From Apostichopus japonicus (lineage: Eukaryota > Echinodermata > Holothuroidea > Aspidochirotida > Stichopodidae): a stretch of DNA of 64,000 bases. Position numbers and translations under genes: made by a program. Every line of letters starts with the position of its first letter. The first letter of the stretch is position 1. The notes below the pieces were generated by a model that had not been told where the DNA came from, searched no databases, and worked only from the letters and a program-made list of their open reading frames with translations. The stretch lies in assembly GCF_037975245.1 (NCBI RefSeq), contig NC_092575.1, positions 22,376,841 through 22,440,840 of the forward strand, read 5' to 3'. Positions 39,501 to 51,221 of this stretch are shown in pieces.

Positions 39501-42500
39501 TGATGAAATGAAATCAGAACCAGGATTGCAGTTTATAATTCACATTTTTCTGTAGAAATATTACTGAATGGCTTGTAGCTTACACTAGACTTATAGAATG
39601 AAACTGATTGTTTTTATGTTTTTCATCTTTTAAATAAATGAGCAAATAAATGCAAGCAGGGGCGAAAACTGGGTGATCCAATGGAGGGGTGGAGGGGTAG
39701 GAGAGGAGTGGAGGGGTGAGGTAGAGGCCTGTTTGGTGGTTTGATTTTGTACCTTCAGTCAGGGAAGAATTATAGCACTCTTTAGACAAGGTTCTTGTAC
39801 CTCCCTTACCAAAATGCCAGATCTGGGCCAGATATAAAAATTCCGGATCTGGACCAGATCTGCTCCAGATCTATAATTTATATCTGGCCAGAAAAAAATG
39901 GGCAGATATAACTTGATATAAAATGAAGTTTTATATGGCCCAATTAAAATTCTATTTGGTTAAATTTTATTGCATCCATATCTGAGCCAGATAAAGCTTT
40001 ATCTGGTTGATATAAAGAAAATCCAGATAAACTTTTATATGGCCCATATAAAATTTATATGGTTGAAGTTTATGGCTTTCATATCTTGGGTAGCTACCCA
40101 AATCAATAGGGTGAATTAAGAATTTACACCTTCCCCTTTCCCCTGCCACATTTGAAATCCTGTAAACGTCACTGACTGTGAGTTTGTTACAATAATGTTG
40201 CAATAGCTCTTTCGTTAATGGTCCAGCCTCGATAATTGTTTGCTTCAATATTGTGACAAATTTCTCATAGGTGACCCAGGTGTAGCCTAACTTGACATAA
40301 AATTTTAAGACTCAAACTTATTGCTGTCATCCAATGATAATTGCTAAGAGAAATTACCCAAGACAGAGGTTAGGTGCAAAAACCAAAAAACCAACTGTAT
40401 AGCCTTGTCCCCTTACATGTAACCATGTGACCATATGACAATGTTACATCAAGTCAAGTATAACAAGTCCCTTTGATAGGGAATAGATACTACACATGAT
40501 ATTGGTCAAGAGTTCTTGATTAATGAACATCCTCATAAGCAAACTTGCTGTCCCGGATGTGTAACTTAATCCTGGTCATTAGTAACTTGTCATGCCTACA
40601 CACCAAAGTGTGCACAATTCAAACAATCTCTCCTGGGGCACCACAGTGCACCACAGCCATGTGTCCCCTGGGGGACTTCCCATAGGGTGCAGCCACAAAC
40701 CGGCGCACGCAACTATATTTACAAGTCACCTCGCAAGTCCCCATTTATACACCTGGGTGAAGAGAGGCAATGGAGATAAAGTGCCTTGCCCAAGGACACA
40801 ACGCAGTGACCTTGCCAGGGCTCGAACCTGTAATCCTTAGATCACAAGTCCACTGCCTTAACCACTTGACCAAAATGCCCTCTTGGGGAGTGATTTAAAC
40901 TGTGTATCATGATACTGTTATTAAATGATGAGGCAAAATTACTCAGCTAATTGCACCACTTTGTGTTTTAAGAAAGTACTAGAAAATGCTAGAATGTACA
41001 GTAATAACCTATAAAAATAGTGAGTAGATTTGTGTTATGTTAACAAGTTAATACATTCAAGATACTTTTAATTATGATTTTGATTACAGATATTTTGAAC
41101 TTGGTTTTGAAATGTTTGAATTTGTTTGAAATAGAATCAAGCATTACAGACTTTGTTTGTCAAGACTGAGTTCATTGTGACAGCTAGTTGTTCTGCTTGA
41201 CTCACATTAACTTTAGATTTGTTTCGCTGTGTTTGTGTAGGTGGCTTCTTCAGATGCTACCAACATAAGGTCGGAGATCAGGCAAGACGGTGACGATTAT
41301 GTCCTCAATGGCAGGAAGTGGTGGACCTCTGGTGCACTTCATCCTCACTGCAAACTATGCATATTCATGGGGAAGACAGACACTACTGGGGAGACACATA
41401 AACAGCAGTCAATGATTTTGGTTCCCATGGAAACGACAGGTGTCCAAATTTTGAGGCATTTGACAGTATATGGTTACGACGATGCCCCCGAGGGGCACGG
41501 AGAGGTCTTGTTTGATAACGTCAGAGTACCAGCAAGTAACATTCTGCTCGGTCCTGGGAGGGGGTTTGAAATAGCACAGGTAAATATACCGAAAGTAACT
41601 ATAGTTTGGGAATGGTAGTCATACACTTTATAAGCACACCAGGCCAGCTATGTGTTTATACTGTAATTGGTATTCTCAACATGAAAATATCAAAGCAGTA
41701 TTCCCTTGAGTGTAAAAGATACCTTACTCTGGTGTTAACATTAACGTATAGTGGTGCATCTCTTCATTAAATACATATTTTCTGTGAAGGTTATGTAAAA
41801 GTTACTGAATAGTGACTAATTACAGCCTGTAGTTGCTACCATTTTGGCCTAATAAACTTTCCCTCTGAGTTTCCTGTATTGTGGACACAGGTTACTTTGC
41901 TAAGTTGATGACTATTTGTCCTACTCTTGGCCAATATCATTGGTGAGTTTGGTATATATGTAGATAATGTAAGTCTTGTGTTGAAACAAAACTGGAAATC
42001 AAGTTATTTGTGGTGGAATCTTACTTTCACTCTGCAGCAATGGAAGAAGAATTTAGTATGCCACAAATGGTCCATCTCTGCTCACTATAAAGGGACAATT
42101 ACTGGACCTTGAATCAGTGCCACGAGAAACCGTGGTCTTTAATTGGCATTAACTTTGAAACACCGTTTTGTCTAAAGCTTTACAGTTTTCTTAATATATA
42201 TTAACCATATCTCGTTAAAAATAATCTTTCTCCTCTTTGTTAAACTTTTCATCCTCTTTGATTATCACAGGGTCGGTTAGGACCTGGCAGAATTCATCAC
42301 TGTATGCGGCTCATAGGTATGGCAGAGAGGGCGCTAGACACTATGAAACTTCGGGTAAATAATCCATTTCATTCTTTTACGTCTTCCTAGGATTTCTTTG
42401 TCCAGATTTGTTTCTCCTCCACAAATTTAAAATAAGTTTAACATTCACCTAATTTACAAAATCAAAGGAAACTTGTGCGTTTCAAATATTGTGCCATATC

Positions 42501-44787
42501 AAAGTCAGGAGTTTTGTAGTGTGAATACGTAGAGGACATGAATGTGGTTCCTGAACTGACCTAAACATCCAGAGTGTCAGTCTCTTGCTTAAAGGGTGTG
42601 AAGACTTGCGCAAAAAGAAACGTCTAATGCCGGTAATCTGACCTAGTTTCGAATGAGGTGTAACAGAAGTGTTAGACATCACCATCGATCCCAGAAAATA
42701 CACACACAGTTTGCTAACGTCGGTAAGTAGACTTTAGTGTACAGTCAGTACACAAGCTGCAGTCAATACCCACAGCACAGTGTATAAACGATACAGCGAT
42801 GCACATCTCAGGTCCAGCTAAAGATAACAAGGTATCACGTTTCATTGCTTGTCTGCATTTTGTAGCAACACGAACAAAACGTCACTTGCGAGCAACAGAT
42901 GGCCGCACGCGGTTTGGGGCGAGTCTTCAATGCCTTTAAAGTTTGATAATAATTCAGCAAATCCATAAAACGTTGTATTGAAGTACTTGGAAACTTTTAA
43001 GAGGAATATTTAGTAGATTTGAGTCTTATTCTTATTCAGTGTCTTGTTTACAGGTACCCAACATTCCTTGCTCATGAATCGATTCACTATAAACTGTTGT
43101 ATTGGTGGTGGAGGAAGGGGCTTGGTGACTGATAAACTCTTTACTGTAGCTTCATACTTTCTAATGCCAGGGGTGTCAGATCCACTAGAAGAGGATGGTT
43201 GGCCGGGGGGAGGGGGATATATGCTCCCTTACCCACTTTTGTCAGAACCTTAGAAACACTGTTTTCATGTCTTGTTTTGTTACTTTGAAGTAATATTTTT
43301 TCATTTTCGTAAGATGATTCATGTTGTTAGGAATACTTCAGGTCATTCTGTGAATTGTCTCCTCAAATCAAAGTTCCCCTCCCCCTCCCCACAGATTCAG
43401 TCCTCTTCTGCCATCCTTCCTTCATACACTTTGCACGATGATAGCATTGCAATTCGTTAGTCTTCTTAACCATCTCAACAGGTCAATGAGAGAGTTGCGT
43501 TTGGTAAGCTGTTAGCAGAGCAAGGAACCATTCAAGCAGACATAGCTAACTCTAGGATAGAGATAGAGCAGGCACGACTCCTGACACTCAAAACAGCACA
43601 CATGATGGACACTGTTGGCAATAAGGTACTGTCTCTTTGAGGCTTAAGCAGTATTGTAACATGTCCTGACTAAGTCATTGACTTTTCAAAGTGTGAATTG
43701 ACTCCAAAATGTTTGTGAAATTTTTCTCCATTGAGATAACACACTATATGAGTGACTGGAATCAGTGACTCAATTTGAGTCGGAAAAAAGTCACTGATGA
43801 AGTGGCTGGATGCGACCTCTCAGTTTAAGTAAATCAAAATGTCCAGTATCAACTGTTATGGCAATTTCTATTTGTTCATGTTTCTTGCCATGTATGTAAA
43901 CAATATCCTATTTTGGAGTTGAGACTGAGTACAAACAATTTGTATCATTTGCTTCTAGGTCCTGTCTATTGCATTTGGGAAGTTGCTGACAGTTTTGAAA
44001 TTATATGAATATAGTCATTATTTTCTTAATTTATAAGAATAAAAATAGAAAGAATTTGGGGTTATAAACAAAATCTGTTTGTTTGGATAGTATCAGCAGC
44101 TTTTGATAAAAAAGGAATCCTTTTTAACACTTTTTTCTTGGTCAATAGTTCTGTAAGTTCTGCTTTATTTTGAAACTCAATAAATGATAAATACGAAACA
44201 GACCAAGAAGCTGCTGATAAATTTTGAACGAGCAAAATATCTTTGATTAACTTGGGATTTGATGTAGTGAACTGATTCACACAGTATTTGAATTAAAATA
44301 TCTTTTTTATCAATATTTTTATAAATTTTTATAATATTTTTTAAATATTTTATATTTTTATATTTAAATTTTATATTTAAATAGTTTTAAATAAAAATTT
44401 ATAATTTTATAATTTTTATAATTTTTATAGTTTTTATAATTTTTAATTTTTAGAATTGAAAAACAAATTATAAATAAAAAAAATACTATATTTAAATATG
44501 TTTTATAGAATTTTTATAAATTATTATAAATATTTTTTGATATATTTTTTATTTTGTAGGTTGCAGCTCCAGAGATTGCAATGATCAAGGTGATCGCCCC
44601 CAACATGGCTCTCAACGTGATAGATAGAGCTATGCAGGCTCACGGTGGGGCCGGTGTATCTGCAGACGTACCCCTAGCATCCTTCTTCGCCTGGGCCCGA
44701 TGTCTCAGGCTTGCAGACGGTCCCGATGAGGTCCACAGGAGGTCCATAGCTAGGATAGAACTGAAAAAGCTAACGGCGAAGAAGTGA
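27560..44787 (+). CDS. ACAD10: Acyl-CoA dehydrogenase family member 10 (HAD-APH-ACAD fusion)
   Basis: Seventeen coding exons: 27560-27797, 28509-28657, 29437-29631, 31052-31210, 31860-32230, 33452-33633, 34187-34337, 34944-35086, 35626-35799, 36401-36610, 37065-37231, 38365-38505, 39222-39359, 41241-41579, 42271-42354, 43482-43625 and 44560-44787. Total 3213 nt, 1070 aa (human about 1059). Residues 1-57 are basic and look like a mitochondrial presequence. The HAD-like domain follows (VIFDMGGV at 62-69, [11 protein letters not shown]). An APH-type kinase domain then has HGDFRVDN at 478-485 and DWE at 500-502. A full acyl-CoA dehydrogenase domain runs from about 660 to 1070, with [14 protein letters not shown] near 800 and [12 protein letters not shown] near the end. 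By family knowledge, ACAD10/11 phosphorylate 4-hydroxyacyl-CoA and the dehydrogenase domain then removes the phosphate for beta-oxidation. The HAD motif lacks the second Asp, as in human. Confidence 0.97.
29684..30039 (+). mobile_element. TTAA-type MITE, copy 2, in ACAD10 intron 3
   Basis: Preceded by ttaa at 29680-29683. It starts aggcactgaagactcgcccc and ends gcaagtcttcacaccc, so the ends are inverted repeats (TGAAGACT-GC). The right ttaa is no longer present. It is collinear with the three other copies. Confidence 0.85.
32165..33200 (+). repeat. Tandem array duplicating the end of ACAD10 exon 5 with its splice donor
   Basis: Copies of catgaaggccttaggggacc start at 32165 (the real exon), 32289, 32401, 32525, 32649, 32772, 32896 and 33020. 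A degenerate ninth copy is at 33141. The period is about 124 bp, with one 112-bp unit. Each unit holds the last ~65 bp of exon 5, the donor cag|gttagt and ~58 bp of intron. The third copy has a damaged donor (agagg). Confidence 0.95.
34495..34755 (+). mobile_element. hAT-type MITE with 8-bp target duplication, ACAD10 intron 7
   Basis: Starts cagttgcgtagcgagg and ends cttggctacgcgcctg, giving a CAG-start inverted terminal repeat. actaatac flanks it directly on both sides (34487-34494 and 34756-34763). It is 261 bp and non-coding. Internal blocks (gcgccaccatgggtttg, tgacacttcccaggccttgt) define the family also seen at 2566 and 22250. Confidence 0.85.
39815..40080. repeat. Self-complementary ccagatataaa/tttatatgg island
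   Basis: Dense short inverted repeats: ccagatataaa and tttatatctgg, plus ttttatatggccca and its complement. A perfect 20-bp palindrome, ccagataaagctttatctgg, lies at 39987-40006. It is in ACAD10 intron 13 and does not look coding. Confidence 0.8.
40598..40887 (-). mobile_element. tRNA-derived SINE, family 2
   Basis: On the minus strand it begins ttttggtcaagtggttaagg (A box), followed by caggttcgagccctgg (good B box). Next comes the tgtgtccttgggcaaggcac core, seen widely in marine-animal SINEs. It lies in ACAD10 intron 13. Confidence 0.8.
42593..42935 (-). mobile_element. TTAA-type MITE, copy 3, in ACAD10 intron 15
   Basis: Bounded by ttaa on both sides (42589-42592 and 42936-42939). The left end is agggtgtgaagacttgcgc; the right end read inward is aggcattgaagactcgcc. 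This is the cleanest copy, 343 bp. No coding potential. A TTAA target and AG-starting ends suggest a Kolobok- or piggyBac-type parent. Confidence 0.87.
44283..44552. repeat. Almost pure A/T low-complexity tract
   Basis: About 270 bp made of ttttataattttta-like words with only a handful of G or C. It fills the last part of ACAD10 intron 16, right up to the acceptor of the final exon. Confidence 0.9.
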
Positions 44788-45130
44788 AAAGATGATTTAT
44801 GTCGATTGGGATCGATGAAGCAAATCATTCACTCGATTGAGAGGGAGGGGAATTTTTAGAGAGGAATTTTTGAAATTTCTTTCTGAAGAAACTAAATGAA
44901 GTTTCTGGGAGGATGATGAACAAAAACCAATCATGAAAACTGAAAACAGTGGTACAGAGAGGTGACAAGAACAAATTCATTTAGAGGAATTATTATAATG
45001 ACATTTAAACCCTTCACATGTTTGTTACTTTGTCAAACCTAGTATCAACATGGAGTCAAGGTCTGTGGCACTTCATAGCAGATAAATCTAGGCTTAAAAT
45101 AGTTTGCATATAAGATTTTCTAGTGACTGC

Positions 45131-45136
45131 AATAAA
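45131..45136 (+). terminator. Candidate polyadenylation signal of ACAD10
   Basis: aataaa lies about 340 bp after the ACAD10 stop codon. A second aataaa occurs near 45400. Confidence 0.5.
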
Positions 45137-45546
45137 GTTTATTGGCCCCGAATTTTAGCAATCTACAAAAAGAGCATATTTACTGATAATTCTAGCTATG
45201 TACTTCTATGACACCCAACTGTAATATGAAGTACCACTGCCATGTTTCTATCAAAGGGCTCATTCTGATATAATGTCATTTTTTTTTTTTTTTTTAGCCT
45301 ATGAAGAAGATCCTGCTAGGATCGAAACGTCAGGCCAACTTACTTTTATATATAATTTGAGGTGAAGAGTTGTTTAATCCTGAAATTGTCATATTCTGAA
45401 ATAAATAGGTGGATTCCTTTGCACAAGCTAAACAATGCAATCCAGTACATTTATCCACAAGTGAACAATATCAAGTTCTTGCTTATTGTTGTCATACAAT
45501 TTATGGTAGGATTAAGCATTTAATTTAATTTGAGCATTTAATTATA

Positions 45547-45770
45547 GGAGTGTTAGCTCAGTGGTTATCACTTTCAATCATAAGGTCCCGAGTCCGAGTC
45601 ACTCCAAGATTAATGTATGTCGTCCAGTTACAGAGTTATTGACAATTCATAATCATGGACGTTAAATACGAATCTAAGAGACTGACTTCGTTCAGCTATT
45701 AGCTTTGATAAGCCAATGAGGCTTCTTCGCGAGTTCCTGCTTGCAGGAGGTTCTAAAGATACATACAATT
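45547..45770 (+). mobile_element. tRNA-derived SINE, family 1, full length
   Basis: The head ggagtgttagctcagtggtt and ggtcccgagtccgagtcac are followed by the shared body (gactgacttcgttcagct, gctttgataagccaatgagg) and the gcaggaggttctaaagatac tail. Confidence 0.85.
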
Positions 45771-46868
45771 TCCGACAAAATGGCGATATTTACTGCATCA
45801 TTTGTAAAGTTTAATGTGAACACCAACAAATCTGACTTTACTCAACATGTATTTTTGTGAGATCAATGGATTTCCAAAGTTGGAATATGAAAGTCTTTAC
45901 AAAACAATCATTTTTTTACTATTTAGGAACATACTTGTTCTGATTCACCCAAGCTTCCTTTAATTTTTCCTTTGTTTTGCAAAATTTCTGTCACTGTAAT
46001 ACAGAATATGTTCTTGTGCAAGATCTTGGTCAATGTTACCATTATTGCATTGTTTGCTACTTTAATAGATTTATACTTAAACTAATTAAAAGTTTGATTT
46101 TCTGCTGGTTATATCCCTCACTCAACCTCTCTCTGAGATGATATTTTTGCTAAAAACTTCAGTCATGTTGTATACAATTGATAATATATAATTATGTATA
46201 TAAAGATATATATATCTATATATATTACTAAATCTAGTGTAACTAGTCGCAGTTAGTTTCTGCTTAACAAAACACAAAAATTTATTCACATTTTCAGACT
46301 TATACATTATTTCTGCATTTGTCTCATCAGCAAAATCTCGGTAATGGTTTATTGAATTTTGGTATAACTTTGCTGTAAATTTTCAGTCATGCATTTGTTC
46401 CATCAGCAAAGTCTTGGTAATGGGTTTATTGAAATTATTTTTGTATAACTTTGTTGTAAATTTTTAGATATCATGTGGTTGTTTATTTCAGGAACTCATC
46501 ACAAGGTTCCATGGTAAAGTAAATCGTGATCTTGGACTAACAAAGCGCCTTTTTTCCTTCTATATATAACATAGTAATCACCCTCAGCAAAATTGTATTC
46601 AAACTTTTTGTTTGGTAAAATATTTATTGCTAGAGGTACTCGAATCAGAGTTGTAAACAAGTGACTCTATTTTAAATTAAGATCAAGTCGAGTTATTAGC
46701 AGTAACATTTTTGACTTGATTCCAGACAATTACTTCAATCACTGTATTATCTCTAATAACAAAAATTGACAAACTTTGTTAGTCAATATATATTTTGGGA
46801 ATTATTAGTGACCAGTTATGACTCGTTTTAACACTTGGTTTACTCCAAATAAAGTTGCAATTGCTTAA

Positions 46869-47204
46869 AGGCATTGAAGACTCGCCCCAAACTGCGTGCC
46901 GCACTCTGAAAAAGTTAACTTTCCTTTGCTTGCAAGTGAAGTTTTCTGCTTGTTGCTACAAAATGCAGACAGTAATGAAACGTGATACCTTGTTATCTCT
47001 AGCTGGACCAGAGATGTCCATCGCTGTATTGTTTGCACACTGTGCTGTGGGTATTGACCGCAGCTGTATGTACTGACTGTACACTAGTGTCTAATTACCA
47101 AAGGTAGCAAGCTGTGCGTATTTTCTGGGATCAATGGTGGTGTCTAACACTTCTGTTACACCTCATTCGAAACTAGGTCAGATTACCGGCATTAGTTGCA
47201 CCCT
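46869..47204 (+). mobile_element. TTAA-type MITE, copy 4
   Basis: Bounded by ttaa on both sides (46865-46868 and 47205-47208). It starts aggcattgaagactcgcccc and ends gcaccct. Its interior matches copies 1-3, though the right end has lost the gtcttcac portion. Confidence 0.85.
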
Positions 47205-48339
47205 TTAAAGTAAGACACCCTTAGATCTTTTCAGTTAATGATCTCATCCCTTTTGAAAAAATTTCATTGGAAATATACTTCTACAGTTTGGTATTAATTA
47301 CATGCAGAGAGCAATTCAGAAATTTCTAATAAAAGTTTGGAGAATTTTCTTTTTCTTTCATTATTTGCAGTGAAGGTTGATAAGTTAAACTTATGGGAAA
47401 TTTTGGTATGGAAAAGGAAAACAATAGACCAAAATATACCAAATTAATGTAAATCTTGCAGGCATTTCTCACCTACACTCCCTGCTCATTCCCAGAATTC
47501 TTGATGTTTTTCCTTATGTCTTTTTTTTTTTGTTCTTTCATAATGTTTTTAAACGCAGGTCTGTATCGATATTGAAAGTCCACGGACATTAAAGTAAGTA
47601 GAACTTTTATTATAATAAAAGTGAAACGAAAGCTCACAAACAATATTCTAATTTGTATAACATAAATAAAATTAATTAAAGTGTGTGACACACATGTTCA
47701 TAAAAATACAACGAAGAAATAAAAACATCAAATCAAAGTGTAACATTTTTATGGTGATTGTCATTATTTGTACTTTTAAAGATATTGTCATCATCTGACC
47801 AACAAGTATTTTTATCATTAAGTTGAAAAACAAAATAACCCCAGTATGTCACCAAAAAATAAATTCTGTTCTCATGTAAAATAAGATATTATTTCACCAA
47901 ATTTTCACATCGTTTGTATCTTTATTATATGATGTGCTTAACTAAACATTTGAAAGTCTAGACCGGTAGTCCCCAAGAATTCAACCTCTTTTCCAATTTC
48001 TTAATCTTGCATTGACCCCTCCCCCACCAAGACAAGATTAAGTAAAAGTTATAAATAAAATATTTATTTAAAAAAATCATCATAGACTAATGTAGTAATT
48101 TTTTAAGAACTTAACATTTTAAGAAAAAAATTAACATAACTTCATTGCCCCCCTCAAGTTACCTATAGAAATCACCAGTTAATTCATAATTACCATTACA
48201 GTGAGAAACAATGCAAGTTAAATCAGTGTAAAAGTACTCCATTATGTTGTTTTCTTTTTAACTTGAGTTGACAAATTGTATTTCAGTTCATGAACTTTAG
48301 TACTGTTAACTCCAATAAGAATGGGTAGGTTAGATGAGA

Positions 48340-48915
48340 AGGTGGAATGTGCACCATATTGTTGTCATGTGATCTACATCTCCAATAAAGAGTTGCAGAT
48401 CACATGGCAATAATATGGTGCAGTCATGGTGCACATTCCACCCACCCATCTTATTGGAGATGTAGATCACATGGCAATAATATGGTGCAGGCATGGTGCA
48501 CATTCCACCCACCCATCTTATTGGAGATGTAGATCACATGGCAATAATATGGTGCAGGCATGGTGCACATTCCACCTACCCATCTTATTGGAGATGTAGA
48601 TCACATGGCAACAATATTGTGCAGTCTTGGTGCACATTCCACCCACCCATCTTATTGGAGATGTAAATCACATGGCAATAATATGGTGCAGGCATGGTGC
48701 ACATTCCACCCACCCATCTTATTGGAGATGTAGATCACATGGCAATAATATGGTGCAGGCATGGTGCACATTCCACCCACCCATCTTATTGGAGATGTAG
48801 ATCACATGGCAATAATATGGTGCAGGCATGGTGCACATTCCACCGACCCATCTTATTGGAGATGTAGGTCACATGGCAATAATATGGTGCAGTCATTGTG
48901 CACATTCTTCCCACC
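48340..48915. repeat. 67-bp minisatellite with an inverted leading unit
   Basis: The word cttattggagatgtagatca recurs at 48450, 48517, 48584, 48651 (with taaatca), 48718, 48785 and 48852, exactly 67 bp apart. Before the direct units, 48340-48388 carries the same sequence in inverse orientation (ggtggaatgtgcaccatatt...catctccaataa), making a large palindrome with the first direct unit. Confidence 0.95.
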
Positions 48916-49458
48916 CTTGATAACCACAGTAGTGAGTCCATCAATCTAAAACCACACTGACATAAACTAGCACATTCTTCTTCTACAACTTTTCTTTTGG
49001 CTTATTGCAGATGTCCGTGAATGCCATATTCCTTGAACAAAATTCACTCAGGCACAGAAGTGCAATTCTCACCCAAACAGTTATTTAAACCCAATCCCTT
49101 TCTTTGACTCTTGGTACAATAAACCATTTAGCTGCAAAATTTAACTTAAAGTAAACCCATGCACAATTTATGAATTTCCTGGCAAGGTTTACCTCCAGAA
49201 AATGTCTCTCTCTGGTCAATGCCCTTAGCTTTATTCACACAGCTGTGGAGGTGCACTGCCACAATTAATCATTCTACTTTATTTCTTTGGCTACTGTAAA
49301 CACTATCTTTTACATATTTTTTAGATAAATATTGTTATAGTTCAATATGGTACAAAAATTGATTTTAATGCTCATGTTGTACTAACTTATGTGAAATGGA
49401 TGCCTTTGTTTATCTAACACTAGAATTTACAAAGATGAAAAAGTAAATAAAGATATAA

Positions 49459-49489
49459 ACACACACACACACATCTTACACACACACAT
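49459..49489. repeat. (CA)n microsatellite
   Basis: Two short acacacac runs are separated by atctt. Confidence 0.85.
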
Positions 49490-51135
49490 AGAACTAACAG
49501 CACTTGAAATTTTCTATGATCAATGTTGGCATGACAACATGTATTACAGAGTATAAAAAATTAAAGTTGGTTTATATAGTCCCTCCAACTGCAGAAAGGT
49601 AGAATTTACACAATGAAGTTGAAAAGTCGTAATAAAAAACTGAACTGAGGAAATTAAAGCCACGAAAGAAGCAAAGAGCATATAAAGAACAAGCAGTGTA
49701 AATTTTTTTTTTTTATGTCAAATAATGTTGTCATGCAATGTCATGGAAAAAGTCCTAATTGAATGTATCTGAAAATTGTTCATATCTTCCACCGATATGA
49801 TATCTATCATTGTTATTTGATACCTGCAGAATAGGATAACCATAATAGTTCTCAATGACAAAAGGCACATATCAGCAAAATCATAAATAAAAAAATTATA
49901 TTACAATACCTTTAGTTCTACCATAACTTTCCACATGAACTTAACCTTGAAAGTCAAAATTATTTAATCTTTATTTTATTAAGTAACATCATTTTACTTT
50001 GTTATTCTCCTATTTATTTTTTGACTTTGCATCCTTTTAAACTTACTACAACTTTTGATATTTCTCTGTTGTGTTTGCCCTGTAATCATCCATTTCAGCT
50101 GTAATTCATTATGTTAATTCAGACATGTCACCGTAACCATGGTTACAAAGAACGAAGAAGCCCATAGTTTCCCTTAATATATAATTGCATACATTTATTG
50201 CATGATAAACCAAGACTACATCCTCATATTAACAAAAGAAGTTAAAATAATAATCAATAGAAGTTTAAAAAATATTAACAAAAATAGTAACATTTTTTCT
50301 TTTCTTTTCTTTTTTTCCCTAAAATTTCATCATCTATCAATCCAATCCCTTTATCATCCTAGTAATCTTCAAATCAAACATTCACACAGTTCGATTAATT
50401 AAACAGCAATAGCACACTACAATGTAACAGAATGGGTGCTGTTTATTTGATTTCTTGTTCCTATTACTTCTTTCTATTGGTTGTACACATAACAACTGTA
50501 ATTATGCACATCAATAAAGCTTCTTAGGCACTTCCTCAAAGCCTGTCTCCCCTTCCCCTTATTTTACATCATCTTTTTGCAATTGTGAAGCACTGAAATT
50601 TATCCTAAATAAATGTTTTTCAAATAAATAAACATTTGTCTTAAACAAAACTGTTTCAATCCTTTCCACAATATTAATATAAGCATTTTTTATGATGGCA
50701 GTCCTGTGAAACTGTTCTCTGACACAAAAACGAATTATTTTAAGGGAACAGGCAAATTACTAACACCAGGTTGTAGTGGGTGGGGTGGAGGAAGTTGACT
50801 AACCACATCCTATCTCGAACAAACAAATTTGTATAGAATCAGCTTAGTCCACCCTGATTGCTTTGAATTTTTTTCGCTTGTCAAAGATGTTCATCAAATG
50901 TTTCCAAAATTAATAAATTGAACTTGAAAGAAACTGAAGCATATCAATTTCTAAGTTTCTAAAAGGTTACATTCTAATTTTGAAAATTCTAATGAGATAT
51001 TGAATAAACAAACAAATATGAATTTGTATGTTTCAATAGGAAGAGTTTACCATTGGTTCCTACTACCACTGATGTTACATAAGCTGCTTTATCAGTCTTA
51101 TCATATCAGCTCACAGCAGTAATGCAATGTTCATA

Positions 51136-51141
51136 TTTATT
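51136..51141 (-). terminator. Candidate polyadenylation signal of PRR11
   Basis: On the minus strand aataaa lies about 80 nt after the PRR11 stop codon, at a distance usual for a short 3' UTR. Confidence 0.5.
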
Positions 51142-51221
51142 TGTTTCAACTATGCACTCTTATTCTCAAATTTATGAATCAAGCGATTTAAATCTTCTTT
51201 TTCTCCAAACTGATGACGCTC

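Larger units (their letters stand above)
44788..51221. other. Convergent intergenic region ACAD10-PRR11
   Basis: The 3' ends of ACAD10 (plus) and PRR11 (minus) face each other across about 6.4 kb. Contents are the ACAD10 3' UTR and polyadenylation signal, a SINE, a TTAA-type MITE, a 67-bp minisatellite and simple AT/CA repeats. No coding gene was recognised. Confidence 0.6.

Noticed and set aside
48340-48915. Regular repeats that could suggest a CRISPR array
   Set aside because: The whole 67-bp unit is conserved with no variable spacers, and the context is eukaryotic; it is a minisatellite.
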